Assembly: GCF_015477355.1 (NCBI RefSeq) | Contig: NZ_JADLRJ010000003.1 | Coordinates: forward strand, 558,001 to 622,000 | Reading direction: 5' to 3' | From: Nocardia blacklockiae | GTDB taxonomy: Bacteria; Actinomycetota; Actinomycetes; Mycobacteriales; Mycobacteriaceae | Length of the DNA: 64,000 nt | Shown: positions 54,163 through 62,855 of the stretch, one piece after another | Layout: every line of letters starts with the position of its first letter | Position numbering within the stretch: the stretch's first letter is position 1 | Position numbers and translations under genes: made by a program | The notes under the pieces: generated by a model | What the model was told of the DNA's origin: nothing | Seen by the model: the letters and a program-made list of their open reading frames with translations, nothing else | Databases searched by the model: none

Positions 54163-54432
54163 GTGCGTACCAAACTCGTCGCCGGATTACCGGTCGCCCT
54201 GTTGTTCGGATCGGCGCTCGCCGTGGCGGTGGCGCCGGCGGCGCAGGCCGTGCCGACCTACACCTGCACGGCGCAGGCCTACGACGGTCAGCAGTTGGAG
54301 CCGGTCGTGGTGGAGGCGCGGCAGGGCGTGTCGCAGGCGCGGCTGCGGGCGCGGCCGGAGTGGCGGGGCCAGGCCAAGTTCGACACGATCAAGTGCACGC
54401 CGACCGGCGGGCAGGCGCCCGCGCAGCGCTGA
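54163..54432 (+). CDS. Small secreted protein, unknown function
   Basis: An 89-residue protein with a signal peptide (VRTKLVAGLPVALLFGSALA, cleaved after AAQA). The ~60-residue mature part has two cysteines (YTCTAQAYDGQQLEP and IKCTPTGGQ), likely one disulfide. GTG at 54163 begins the signal sequence. I do not recognise a family, but similar short Cys-pair secreted proteins are common in Nocardia. It follows the dynamin gene after 77 bp. Confidence 0.65.
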   Translation: MRTKLVAGLPVALLFGSALAVAVAPAAQAVPTYTCTAQAYDGQQLEPVVVEARQGVSQARLRARPEWRGQAKFDTIKCTPTGGQAPAQR

Positions 54433-54445
54433 GGATCGCCGCAGC

Positions 54446-56485
54446 TCATCCCGCCCGGTGCGCCGGGTGGAATTCACCCGCGCCCACCGACTCCTCCGCG
54501 CGGATCACGTGCATGACGGCGTTGATCAGCGCCAGGTGCGTGAAGGCCTGTGGGAAGTTGCCCAGATGCCGGCCCGAGCGCGGGTCGATCTCCTCGGCGT
54601 AGAGCTTGAGCGGGCTGGAGTAGCCGAGCAGCCGCTCCAGCAGATGCCGCGCCCGCTGCACCTCGCCGATCTCCACCAGCGCCGAGACCAGCCAGAACGA
54701 GCAGATGGTGAAGGTGCCCTCCGCGCCGCTCAGGCCGTCGTCGGTCGATTCGGTGCGGTAGCGCAGCACCAGGCCCTGTTCGGTGAGGTCGTCGGCGATG
54801 GCCAGCACCGTCTTGCGCACCCGCGCGTCGTCCGGCGGCAGGAACCGCAGCAGCGGCACCAGCAGCAGCGAGGCGTCGAGGGTGTCGCCGCCGTAGGTCT
54901 GGGTGAAGACGCCGTCCGCGTTCACCCCGTGGTCGAGGACGTCGGCGTGGATCTCGGCGGCGAGGTCGTGCCACTTCTCGGCATAGTCGTACTCGCCGTG
55001 CATCTCGGCCAGTTTCGCGCCGCGGTCCAGCGCCACCCAGCACATCACCTTCGACGAGGTGAAGTGCTGCGGTTCGCCGCGCACCTCCCACAGGCTGCGG
55101 TCGGGTTCGCGCCAGTGCTCGATCGCGGCCTGCACCTGGCGTTCCAGGATGGGCCACAGCGATTCCGGCACCTGCTGGCGCGATTTCACGTGCAGGTAGA
55201 CCGAGTCCAGGATGGTGCCCCAGATGTCGTGCTGGTCCTGCTGATACGCGTCGTTGCCGACGCGGACGGGCTGCGCGCCGTCGTACCCGTGCAGGTGCCC
55301 GAGCTCGTACTCGGTGATCTCGCGTTCGCCGCCGATGCCGTAGAGCACCTGCAGCGGCAGCGAATCCCCGTTCTCGCCGTTGGCGACGTCGTAGAGGAAG
55401 GCGAAGAAATCGTCGGCCTCGCGGTTGAGGCCGAGCGTGTACAGGCCCCACAGCGCGAAGGTGGAGTCCCGCACCCAGCTGTAGCGGTAGTCCCAGTTGC
55501 GTTCTCCGCCAGGGGTTTCCGGCAGTGAGGTGGTGGCCGCGGCGAGCAGCGCCCCGGTCGGGGCGTAGGTCAGTCCCTTCAGGGTGAGCGCGCTGCGCTG
55601 CAGGTAGCCCCGCCATTCGTGGTCCGGGAACTTGCCGAGCGTGATCCACTGCCGCCAGTACTCGGTGGTGGCCCACATCTTCTGCGCGGCCTCGGCGAAG
55701 GTGCGCGGCGGCGGCAGCGGTGACCAGGACAGGGCCACGAACACCTCGTCGCCCTCCTGCATCCGGGTGCGCGCCTGCGCCGAGCGGCCCTCCAGGCCCA
55801 GCCGCATGTCGGTGGTGAGGGTCAGCTCGGGAGCCTCGGGGACGTCCGCGCAGCTGGCGGTGGCCTGCTCGTAGACCTGGCCGGTGTAGTTCCAGGCGGC
55901 CACGCCGCGGTGGTAGTCGAAGGAGGGCTCGCAGATCAGCTCCAGCTCGACCACGCCGCTCACGCACTTCACGGTGCGCAGCAGGATGTGCTCGGCGTCC
56001 CAGTCGCGCGGGGTGCGCCGGTAGGTGCGGCTGCGCTTGTCGGTGTTGTGCCAGGGCCCGAGCACCAGCGCGTCGCGCACGATCAGCCAGCCGGTCTCGG
56101 TCTGCCAGGTGGTCTCCACGATCATGCCGCCGGGCAGGTAGCGCCGCGCGGCGGGCACGTTCACCCCGTACGGCCCGACCCGGAAGTGCCCCGCGCTGCG
56201 ATCCAGCATCGCGCCGAACACGCTGGGCGAGTCCGGCCGCGGCAGGCACATCCACTCCACCGACCCGTTGCGCGCGATCAGGCAGCTCGATTCGCAATCG
56301 GACAGGAACGCGTAGTCGTCGATGGGCGGATACGCCGACCGATGCGTGGTCCCCATCGTCGCCGGAATGAACCCGCCCGCCGGCGACGCGTCGGTCACAT
56401 CCTCGAGCGCGTCCCGCGGAACCGCGGGTTCCAGCGGCGAAGCCATCCCGGGAGCGTCGCTGATCGGTTCATCGTAGGACGACAT
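54446..56485 (-). CDS. GH15-family glucoamylase-like trehalase
   Basis: A 679-residue glycoside hydrolase homologous to Rv2402. The N-terminal sandwich begins near IDDYAFLSDCESSCLIARNG. The (alpha/alpha)6 barrel carries RNWDYRYSWVRDSTFALWGL with the acid residue region, GYDGAQPVRVGNDAYQQDQH, and a second Glu near GAEGTFTICSFWLVSALV. Members hydrolyse trehalose to glucose. ATG 56485 is chosen; 56494 would add three residues. It is in the mycobacterial position between lepA and subI, facing a hairpin element and small genes on the other side. Confidence 0.88.
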   Translation of the reverse strand: MSSYDEPISDAPGMASPLEPAVPRDALEDVTDASPAGGFIPATMGTTHRSAYPPIDDYAFLSDCESSCLIARNGSVEWMCLPRPDSPSVFGAMLDRSAGHFRVGPYGVNVPAARRYLPGGMIVETTWQTETGWLIVRDALVLGPWHNTDKRSRTYRRTPRDWDAEHILLRTVKCVSGVVELELICEPSFDYHRGVAAWNYTGQVYEQATASCADVPEAPELTLTTDMRLGLEGRSAQARTRMQEGDEVFVALSWSPLPPPRTFAEAAQKMWATTEYWRQWITLGKFPDHEWRGYLQRSALTLKGLTYAPTGALLAAATTSLPETPGGERNWDYRYSWVRDSTFALWGLYTLGLNREADDFFAFLYDVANGENGDSLPLQVLYGIGGEREITEYELGHLHGYDGAQPVRVGNDAYQQDQHDIWGTILDSVYLHVKSRQQVPESLWPILERQVQAAIEHWREPDRSLWEVRGEPQHFTSSKVMCWVALDRGAKLAEMHGEYDYAEKWHDLAAEIHADVLDHGVNADGVFTQTYGGDTLDASLLLVPLLRFLPPDDARVRKTVLAIADDLTEQGLVLRYRTESTDDGLSGAEGTFTICSFWLVSALVEIGEVQRARHLLERLLGYSSPLKLYAEEIDPRSGRHLGNFPQAFTHLALINAVMHVIRAEESVGAGEFHPAHRAG

Positions 56486-56585
56486 AGCAACCATCATCGA
56501 CGCGCAAGCACCCCACGTCCACAGTGGGAAGGCCCCCACCCCGCAAAACCATCCGGCCCACATCCCCCGATCCGAACACCGACGA

Positions 56586-56712
56586 GGTTTGCGGCGCGGC
56601 TCGGTTTTCGGCGACCGCCGCGCCGCGACGAAGGAGCAAGCGGCGGTCGCCGAAAACCGAGCCACACAGGCGCCGCAAACCCGCGACGCCGAAGGCGGCG
56701 CCAAAAGATTAG
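56586..56712. repeat. Hairpin repeat element, copy B
   Basis: Outer arms GGTTTGCGGCGC (56586-56597) and GCGCCGCAAACC pair perfectly. Inner arms of 24 bp (56598-56621 and 56640-56663) are perfect complements. A loop of 18 nt contains GACGAAGGAGCAA, and a 5-nt ACACA bulge separates the arms on one side. A 36-bp stem results. A tail GACGCC...GGCGCC mini-hairpin and AAAAGATTAG follow, ending 10 bp before the next start codon. Confidence 0.85.
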
Positions 56713-56721
56713 GCTGGGGAG

Positions 56722-56952
56722 GTGCATCGCATTGCTGGCTGGTGGGACGGCTTCGAACTGTGGGTCGCCGGCCTGCCGTTCCTTCCGCAATTCCTGGTGG
56801 TGATGATCGGGGCGCTCCCGGCCAGCTTCGCCATCGCCTTCCTGCTCGACCGCGGCCTGCGGGTGGTGCTGCGGCTGCTGGGCCGCGACCGGAACCAGGC
56901 TCGGGAGAGCGGCGGGGAGCCCGCGCGGCCGATGCGCGAGGAGGCGGCGTGA
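56722..56952 (+). CDS. Small membrane protein (Rv2401A-like position)
   Basis: A 76-residue protein. Aromatic N-terminus (HRIAGWWDGFELWVAGLPFL), one strong hydrophobic stretch to about residue 45, then a charged tail (GRDRNQARESGGEPARPM). The GTG at 56722 has GGGGAGG upstream. Its position between the trehalase and the sulfate operon matches a small membrane gene in mycobacteria. No function known. Confidence 0.65.
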   Translation: MHRIAGWWDGFELWVAGLPFLPQFLVVMIGALPASFAIAFLLDRGLRVVLRLLGRDRNQARESGGEPARPMREEAA

Positions 56953-57090
56953 CCGGGTTCACCGCGGGCGCCGCGGGTGCCGGAAGGGACGGTGCGTGAT
57001 GCCGCGCTCGCGCGTGCAGCTGGCGCTGGTCGCGCTGCTGGTGCTGGTGATCGTCGCCTGGCTGCTGACCGCTGAGGTACTGTGCACGGC

Positions 57091-57357
57091 ATGTCAACCG
57101 ATGAGGAATTCGCGGAGATCACTCAGTTGCTGGACGACTCCGACGAGCTCGACGAGGGACCGCGCCTGCTCGCCACCCACTACGCCTCGCCGGAGGAGGC
57201 GGTGGAGATGGTGCGGGCCGCGCAGGTGCTCGGCCTGGGCGTGCGGCTGCACAACCAGCTCCGGGTCGAGGAGACCACCGAGGACGGCGAGGAGACGGCC
57301 ACCGAGGAGTGGATCATCGACCTGCTCGAGAGCCCGCCGGAGGTCGAGGACGAGTGA
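57091..57357 (+). CDS. Small acidic protein, unknown function
   Basis: An 88-residue strongly acidic protein: STDEEFAEITQLLDDSDELD at the start, YASPEEAVEMVRAAQVLGLG in the middle, and an EETTEDGEE...WIIDLLESPPEVEDE end. It looks like a small alpha/beta cytosolic protein with no catalytic motif. ATG 57091 is chosen over GTG 57082. It lies 286 bp before the Cys leader peptide and is not an obvious part of the sulfate operon. Confidence 0.55.
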   Translation: MSTDEEFAEITQLLDDSDELDEGPRLLATHYASPEEAVEMVRAAQVLGLGVRLHNQLRVEETTEDGEETATEEWIIDLLESPPEVEDE

Positions 57358-57630
57358 CCGGCTGAGGCCGATCCCTTACGCTCCAACACTTTTCCGAGTT
57401 TCGTCACCCGCTCACCCTTGTCCCACGGTGCGCACCGCGACCCCGGCTTCGCGGCCGCGGTCGCGCACCGTGCGGCCGAGGGGCGTCGAAGCTCTCCTGA
57501 GACGGACCCGGTGCCGCGTCCAGCCACCCATCGGCATCCCGGTCGAAACCGCGGCGGGCGCGGTCCGGACCGGACATTCGGTTCACACGGTTCGTTATCG
57601 TTCGATTAGCGGGCGTCGATTCTGCTCTGC

Positions 57631-57636
57631 TACAGT
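57631..57636 (+). promoter_or_regulatory. -10 element of the leaderless sulfate-operon transcript
   Basis: TACAGT ends 7 bp before the leader peptide GTG (57643), placing transcription start on the first codon. No Shine-Dalgarno sequence precedes that GTG. Confidence 0.6.
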
Positions 57637-57642
57637 TTGCCC

Positions 57643-57732
57643 GTGTCATCGAGTGTTTTGCCGCAGGTCCGCCATGAATTGGCGTTGATCGCAGTCGGCT
57701 GCCTCGTGGTCGCGGACATCCACTGTCGCTGA
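57643..57732 (+). CDS. Ms4533A-like Cys-containing leader peptide
   Basis: A 29-residue reading frame starting VSSSVLPQVRHELALIAVGC and ending ADIHCR, with two cysteines at residues 20 and 28. It lies about 200 bp before the sulfate-binding-protein gene. The ELALIAVGC and ADIHC segments resemble the actinobacterial Ms4533A leader peptide family. In mycobacteria, Cys-rich leaderless short ORFs attenuate downstream sulfur genes in response to cysteine supply. Here the cysteines are not consecutive as in the poly-Cys forms. Too short for most gene finders; supported by promoter spacing and synteny. Confidence 0.75.
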   Translation: MSSSVLPQVRHELALIAVGCLVVADIHCR

Positions 57733-57815
57733 CGGCAGATCGGGGTGTCTGCGAGTCCTCCCAGTAGACTGGCGCGCAATCTTTCGCAGAGATATCCCGT
57801 TTCCGGCGGTTTCGT

Positions 57816-57844
57816 GCCGCAGTCGCGCCACTGCCGCAAATTTT
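57816..57844 (+). terminator. Candidate attenuator hairpin before subI
   Basis: GCCGCAGT and ACTGCCGC form an 8-bp stem with one mismatch and a 6-nt loop, followed by AAATTTT. It lies between the leader peptide stop and the subI start, where an attenuator is expected. Actinobacterial attenuation may rely on Rho or translation instead, so this is tentative. Confidence 0.35.
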
Positions 57845-57928
57845 CGCGTCAGGTCTACTCGGCAACCATATCGACCCGCCATCCCCGAGCATTCCCAGTG
57901 CTGGCGGGAATGAGGAAAGGCCCACCCG

Positions 57929-58978
57929 ATGTCTCGCAACACACGGCTCTTCTCGCGCCGACGTCAGCTCGCCGTCGCGTTCACCGCGCTGGCGGCGCTC
58001 ACCCTCACCGCCTGCAGCGGCGGGGCCAGCGACAGCACCAGCGGTGGGCCCGCGGCCGACGGCAGCGGCGGCACGCTGAACCTCTACGCCTACGCCGTGC
58101 CCAAGCCGGGCTTCGACAAGGTGATCCCCGAGTTCAACAAGACCGACGCGGGCAAGGGCGTGCAGATCCAGCAGTCCTACGGCGCCTCGGGCGACCAGTC
58201 GCGCAAGGTGAAGGACGGCGCCCAGGCCGACGTGGTGAACTTCTCCGTCGAGCCCGACATCACCCGCCTGGTCGACGCGGGCCTGGTCGACGCGAGCTGG
58301 AATGCCGACGCGCACAAGGGCATTCCGTTCGGCTCGGTCGTCGTCATCGCGGTCCGCAAGGGCAACCCCAAGGGCATCAAGGACTGGGACGACCTGCTGA
58401 AGCCCGGCGTCGAGGTGGTCACCCCCAACCCGTTCAGCTCCGGCTCGGCCAAATGGAACCTGCTGGCGCCCTACGCCGCCAAGAGCGAGGGCGGCAAGAA
58501 CCCGCAGGCCGGCCTCGACTACCTGAGCCAGCTGATCTCCAAGGACCACGTCAAGGTGCAGCCGAAGTCGGGCCGCGAGGCGACCGAGACCTTCCTGCAG
58601 GGCACCGGCGACGTGCTGCTCAGCTACGAGAACGAGGCCATCTTCTCCGAGCGCAACGGCGACCCGATCGAGCACGTCGTGCCGCCCACCACCTTCAAGA
58701 TCGAGAATCCCGTCGCGGTGCTGAAGAACAGCAAGAGCCTGGACAAGGCCGTCGCCTTCAAGGACTTCCTGTACACCACCGAGGGCCAGAAGGCCTGGGG
58801 CAAGGCCGGATTCCGGCCCGTCGATCCCGCCGTCGCGGCCGAGTTCGGCAAGGACTTCCCGACGCCGCAGAAGCTGTGGACGATCGACGACCTGGGTGGC
58901 TGGAAGACCGTCGACAAGGATCTGTTCACGCAGGGCTCCGGCAGCGTGGCGCAGATCTACGACAAGGCCACCAAGTAG
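57929..58978 (+). CDS. subI: Sulfate ABC transporter substrate-binding lipoprotein
   Basis: A 349-residue lipoprotein that captures sulfate outside the cell. Signal peptide with lipobox ALTLTAC (Cys29). Binding-protein motifs: LYAYAVPKPGFDKVIPEFNK, QSYGASGDQSRKVKDGAQAD, TPNPFSSGSAKWNLLAPYAA and LLSYENEAIFSER. It heads subI-cysT-cysW-cysA, as in Rv2400c-Rv2397c. Expression is probably controlled by the upstream Cys leader. Confidence 0.95.
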   Translation: MSRNTRLFSRRRQLAVAFTALAALTLTACSGGASDSTSGGPAADGSGGTLNLYAYAVPKPGFDKVIPEFNKTDAGKGVQIQQSYGASGDQSRKVKDGAQADVVNFSVEPDITRLVDAGLVDASWNADAHKGIPFGSVVVIAVRKGNPKGIKDWDDLLKPGVEVVTPNPFSSGSAKWNLLAPYAAKSEGGKNPQAGLDYLSQLISKDHVKVQPKSGREATETFLQGTGDVLLSYENEAIFSERNGDPIEHVVPPTTFKIENPVAVLKNSKSLDKAVAFKDFLYTTEGQKAWGKAGFRPVDPAVAAEFGKDFPTPQKLWTIDDLGGWKTVDKDLFTQGSGSVAQIYDKATK

Positions 58979-59009
58979 CCCGACCGAGCACACGGGATAC
59001 TCGATTACT

Positions 59010-59885
59010 GTGACTGAGAGCAGTATCGACGCCGGGACCGCTGTTCCCGGCGTCACGCCGAAGGCGCCGCGCGGCCGCTCGCTGCTGCGGGTCACCGGCG
59101 CGACCGGTCCGCTCGGCGCCGCGATCGCGGTGCTGTGGCTGAGCGTGATCGTGCTGCTGCCGCTGGCCGCGCTGACCTTCCACTCCTTCGACGACGGCTG
59201 GTCGGGCTTCTGGGACGCCGTCACCGCACCCGCGGCGCTGGACTCGCTGCGGGTCACGGTGCTGGTCTCGGCCGTGGTGGCACTGCTCAACGTGGTGATG
59301 GGCACCCTGGTCGCGTGGGTGCTGGTGCGCGACGACTTCCCGGGCAAGGGCATCGTGAACGCGCTGATCGACCTGCCGTTCGCGCTGCCCACCATCGTCG
59401 CCAGCATCGTGCTGCTGTCGCTGTACGGCCCGCAGAGCCCGGTCGGCGTGCACCTCAACGCCACCGAGCCCGGCCTGGTGGTCGCGCTGGCGTTCGTGAC
59501 GCTGCCGTTCGTGGTGCGCTCGGTGCAGCCGGTGCTCATCGAGGCGGACCGCGAGGTGGAGCAGGCAGCCACGTCGCTGGGCGCGGACAACTGGACCACG
59601 TTCCGGCTGGTCGTGCTGCCCACCCTGCTGCCCGCGATCATCTCCGGCGGCGGCCTGGCCTTCGCCCGCGCCATCGGCGAGTACGGCTCGGTGGTGCTGA
59701 TCGGCGGCAACATCCCCGGCGAGACCCAGATGACCTCGCAGTACATCCAGCAGCAGATCGAGGTGGACCGGCCGGTCAACGCCGCCGCGGTGTCGGTGGC
59801 GCTGCTGGCGATCTCGTTCGTCGCGCTGCTGGTGCTGCGGGTGCTGGCGGACCGCACCGCACGCAAGGAGCAGGCGAGCCGATGA
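59010..59885 (+). CDS. cysT: Sulfate ABC transporter permease CysT
   Basis: A 291-residue inner-membrane permease with six helices. The EAA loop that contacts CysA reads [20 protein letters not shown]. Other segments are [20 protein letters not shown] and [20 protein letters not shown]. The ~30 N-terminal residues are cytosolic and disordered. GTG 59010 is preferred. Starts 31 bp after subI and overlaps cysW by 4 bp. Confidence 0.95.
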   Translation: MTESSIDAGTAVPGVTPKAPRGRSLLRVTGATGPLGAAIAVLWLSVIVLLPLAALTFHSFDDGWSGFWDAVTAPAALDSLRVTVLVSAVVALLNVVMGTLVAWVLVRDDFPGKGIVNALIDLPFALPTIVASIVLLSLYGPQSPVGVHLNATEPGLVVALAFVTLPFVVRSVQPVLIEADREVEQAATSLGADNWTTFRLVVLPTLLPAIISGGGLAFARAIGEYGSVVLIGGNIPGETQMTSQYIQQQIEVDRPVNAAAVSVALLAISFVALLVLRVLADRTARKEQASR

Positions 59886-60691
59886 AACTGTCTCTCCCGA
59901 CCCGGATCTCGCTGCGTGTGATCGCGCTCGCGTACCTGCTGGTGCTGCTGGTGGCACCGCTGGTCATCATCCTGTGGCGCAGCTTCGAGCGGGGCATCGG
60001 CGCGTTCATCGATTCGATCAGCACGCCCGCGGCCGTCTCGGCGTTCAACCTGTCGATCCTGATCGTGGCCATCGTCGTGCCGCTCAACGTGGTGTTCGGT
60101 GTGCTCACCGCGATCGCGCTGGTGCGCGGGAACTTCCCCGGCCGCACCCTGATCCAGGGCGTGGTGGACCTGCCGTTCGCGGTGTCGCCGGTGGTGGTGG
60201 GCGTCTCGCTGATCATGCTGTGGGGCGCCGGCGGCTGGTTCGGCGGTGTCGAGAGCCTCGGCTTCCGGGTGATCTTCGGGCTGCCCGGCATGGTGATCGC
60301 CACCCTGTTCGTGACGTTGCCGTTCGTGGTCAGCGAGGTGGTCCCGGTGCTGCACGAGATCGGCGACGATCAGGAGCAGGCCGCCACCACGCTCGGCGCC
60401 AACCGGTGGCAGACCTTCTGGCGCATCACGCTGCCGGCCATCCGGTGGGGCCTGACCTACGGCATCGTGCTCACCGTGGCCCGCGCGCTCGGCGAGTTCG
60501 GCGCGGTGATCATGGTGTCCTCCGCGCTGCCCGGCATCTCGCAGACGCTCACCCTGCTCGTGCACGGCCGGTACATCAACGACCACAACACCTTCGGCGC
60601 CTATTGTGCGGCGACCCTGCTGATGGGCCTCGCGCTCGTCACCCTCATTCTGATGACTCTCCTCGAACGCAAGCGGGGCACTGCCAAATGA
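59882..60691 (+). CDS. cysW: Sulfate ABC transporter permease CysW
   Basis: A 269-residue permease with six helices that pairs with CysT. The EAA loop is [20 protein letters not shown]. Also [20 protein letters not shown] and [20 protein letters not shown]. Both ends overlap neighbours by 4 bp (ATGA), so it is translationally coupled with cysT and cysA. Confidence 0.95.
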   Translation: MKLSLPTRISLRVIALAYLLVLLVAPLVIILWRSFERGIGAFIDSISTPAAVSAFNLSILIVAIVVPLNVVFGVLTAIALVRGNFPGRTLIQGVVDLPFAVSPVVVGVSLIMLWGAGGWFGGVESLGFRVIFGLPGMVIATLFVTLPFVVSEVVPVLHEIGDDQEQAATTLGANRWQTFWRITLPAIRWGLTYGIVLTVARALGEFGAVIMVSSALPGISQTLTLLVHGRYINDHNTFGAYCAATLLMGLALVTLILMTLLERKRGTAK

Positions 60692-61683
60692 TCACCGTGA
60701 CCAATGCGAACAAACGCTACGGCTCGTTCGCCGCGCTCGACGACGTCAGCCTCGAGATTCCCTCGGGCGAGCTGACCGCGCTCCTCGGACCGTCCGGTTC
60801 CGGTAAGTCCACGCTGTTGCGCTCGATCGCCGGATTGGAATCGCTGGATTCCGGCGTGGTGACCATCGCCGGGCGCGACGTGACCCGGCTGGCGCCGCAG
60901 AAGCGGGATATCGGATTCGTCTTCCAGCATTACGCCGCGTTCAAGCACATGACCGTGCGCGACAATGTGGCATTCGGGTTGAAGATTCGTAAGCGGCCCA
61001 AGGCCGAGATCGCGAAACGCGTCGACGAATTGCTCGGCATCGTCGGTCTGGACGGCTTCCAGCACCGTTATCCGGCGCAATTGTCCGGCGGTCAGCGGCA
61101 GCGCATGGCGCTGGCTCGCGCGCTCGCGGTGGATCCGCAGGTGCTGCTGCTGGACGAGCCGTTCGGCGCCCTGGACGCGAAAGTCCGCCACGATCTGCGC
61201 AAATGGCTGCGGCGGCTGCACGAGGAAGTGCACGTGACCACCGTGCTGGTCACCCACGACCAGGAGGAGGCCCTGGACGTGGCCGATCGGATCGCCGTGA
61301 TGAACGCCGGCCGCATCGAACAGGTCGGCAGCCCCGAGGACGTCTACGACCGCCCGGCCAACGATTTCGTGATGTCGTTCCTGGGCGCGGTGGCGAAATT
61401 GAACGGGCACCTGGTGCGGCCGCACGATATCCGGATCGGCCGCGATCCCGCCATGGCGCTGGCCGAGCACGAGGGCACCGCGGAATCGTCCGGTGTCACC
61501 CGGGCGACGGTGGAACGCGTGGTGCGACTGGGTTTCGAGGTGCGCCTGGAATTGCGCAACGCGGCGACCGGTGATTTGTTCACCGCGCAGGTCACCCGCG
61601 GCGACGCCGAGGCGCTGCGACTGGCCGACGGGGAAACGGTCTATGCGCGGGCGACGCGAATTCCGGACCTGCCGGTGAGCTGA
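60688..61683 (+). CDS. cysA: Sulfate ABC transporter ATPase CysA
   Basis: A 331-residue ATPase powering sulfate import. Walker A is [18 protein letters not shown] (residues ~33-50), signature [17 protein letters not shown], Walker [17 protein letters not shown], and the His switch [15 protein letters not shown]. The C-terminal ~90 residues are a TOBE-like domain. Last gene of the operon. Confidence 0.96.
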   Translation: MITVTNANKRYGSFAALDDVSLEIPSGELTALLGPSGSGKSTLLRSIAGLESLDSGVVTIAGRDVTRLAPQKRDIGFVFQHYAAFKHMTVRDNVAFGLKIRKRPKAEIAKRVDELLGIVGLDGFQHRYPAQLSGGQRQRMALARALAVDPQVLLLDEPFGALDAKVRHDLRKWLRRLHEEVHVTTVLVTHDQEEALDVADRIAVMNAGRIEQVGSPEDVYDRPANDFVMSFLGAVAKLNGHLVRPHDIRIGRDPAMALAEHEGTAESSGVTRATVERVVRLGFEVRLELRNAATGDLFTAQVTRGDAEALRLADGETVYARATRIPDLPVS

Positions 61684-61929
61684 TTCGACACGCCGACGGT
61701 AAATGGCGTTTCTAATTCGGGGAATGTGGTCGAATACACCTCGTGCAAAACGAGTAATTCCGCAGTCGTCAGGACCGTGAGCTCGTGGGTCGCGCGCCGC
61801 GCGATCGCATACCCGTGCCCGGCGGGAATGTGCGCCGGGTAGTCCGTGTCATTTCCGTCGCTGCCGCATGCGCTTTGACGACCGCGGCACGGTGGGGGAG
61901 CGCCGGCTGCACAGAAACAGCCCATTCCC
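61684..61929. other. Gap with a possible gene remnant on the minus strand
   Basis: A 246-bp gap. On the minus strand a frame ending at 61641 reads IPAGHGYAIARRATHELTVL and then ELLVLHEVYSTTFPELE, which looks protein-like, but no ATG, GTG or ribosome site fits and it overlaps the cysA end by 43 bp. It may be a decayed cupin-type gene. The plus strand shows no gene. Confidence 0.3.
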
Positions 61930-62544
61930 ATGCCATTTCCTCGAATATCACTGGCGGCCGTCGCCGCCTGCTGTGCCCTCGCGATCGTCACCGGCCACGA
62001 GGCCGCCCGGTACGAACGGACCGTCGCGGCCGAACCGGAACTCACCCGGCGCTTCGCCGAACCCCTCGTCGCGCCCGCGCCGCCGCGCGACGCCTACGCC
62101 GATCCCGCGCCCGAAGAACTGTCACCGCGCGAAACCGTCGGCGCCCAGCAACATTTCACGCCGAGCCCGCCGCAGTGGGAGAACGCGCGGGTGATCGTCG
62201 CGGCGGCGCGCGAGCGGGCGCTGCCGGTGTACGCGGCGGTGATCGCGCTGGCCACCGCGCTCCAGGAATCGCTGCTCGAGAATCTGACCGTGCCCGTCGA
62301 CGCCGACTCGCTGGGGTTGTTCCAGCAGCGACCCTCGACCGGCTGGGGTCTGCCGGAGCAGCTGACCGACCCGGCCTACGCTGCCGGGGCCTTCCTCGAC
62401 GCACTGACCGCCGGGGTGCCGGACTACCCCGAGCTACCGCTGTGGCAGTCGGCGCAGGAGACCCAGGCCTCGGCGTTCCCGCTGGCCTACGCGCAGTGGG
62501 AGGAGCAGGCCGCGGCCATGGTCGGCGACATTCTCGCCGAGTGA
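61930..62544 (+). CDS. Secreted lysozyme-like-fold protein
   Basis: A 204-residue protein with an N-terminal signal anchor (ISLAAVAACCALAIVTGHEA), a Pro/Glu-rich linker, and a ~120-residue globular domain. The domain contains ALATALQESLLENLTVP, then ADSLGLFQQRPSTGWGLPEQ and YAAGAFLDAL. The catalytic-type Glu in LQES and the SLGLFQQRP motif recur in actinobacterial lysozyme-like proteins often labelled peptidase M23 or transglycosylase-like. A cell-wall role is inferred; activity is not shown by sequence alone. Confidence 0.75.
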   Translation: MPFPRISLAAVAACCALAIVTGHEAARYERTVAAEPELTRRFAEPLVAPAPPRDAYADPAPEELSPRETVGAQQHFTPSPPQWENARVIVAAARERALPVYAAVIALATALQESLLENLTVPVDADSLGLFQQRPSTGWGLPEQLTDPAYAAGAFLDALTAGVPDYPELPLWQSAQETQASAFPLAYAQWEEQAAAMVGDILAE

Positions 62545-62855
62545 ACCGGATGCGTTGTGCGGCAGAATCGTTCGCCGGTACGTTCCGGACCGGGCGAACC
62601 GCGCCCCGCAGCTTTCTTTCCGCAAATCGACCATCGCCGCTGCGTGTTCGGTGCCGAGACTGTTTCTCTCGCACCGAAGATCAACAACCGCGCAGGTGAG
62701 AGCTGACCTTGTCGACGCTCCGCCGACTCCCTCGAGACCGGCGGTCCTGCGGACAACCACTTGTCCGGTGGTTGGCAATTTCTCAGCACAATGGTTGCCT
62801 GGATCGAGTTCGGATCACGGTTCGGTTGCGGTTCGTCGATCGAGGTGGGACGTTG
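62545..62855. other. 311-bp intergenic region
   Basis: No gene, RNA or clear terminator was recognised between the lysozyme-like gene and the Hsp70-like gene. The sequence is less GC-rich near 62760-62850, where the downstream promoter probably lies; TTGCGGTTCG and GAGGTGGGA (ribosome site) precede the ATG. Confidence 0.4.

Larger units (their letters stand above)
57358..57928 (+). promoter_or_regulatory. 571-bp regulatory region upstream of the sulfate operon
   Basis: It holds, in order, a GC-rich dyad GTCCGGAC near 57562, a less GC-rich promoter stretch with the -10 at 57631, the leader peptide gene, a candidate attenuator at 57816, and the subI ribosome site (AGGAAAGG at 57910). No other gene is supported. 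Confidence 0.6.

Noticed and set aside
56999-57688. Frame beginning MPRSRVQLALVALLVLVIVA with a hydrophobic helix
   Set aside because: After about 28 residues it runs out of register through the whole acidic-protein gene with Arg/Ser/Thr-rich shadow sequence and no stop. A very short membrane peptide cannot be excluded, but the frame as a whole is not credible.
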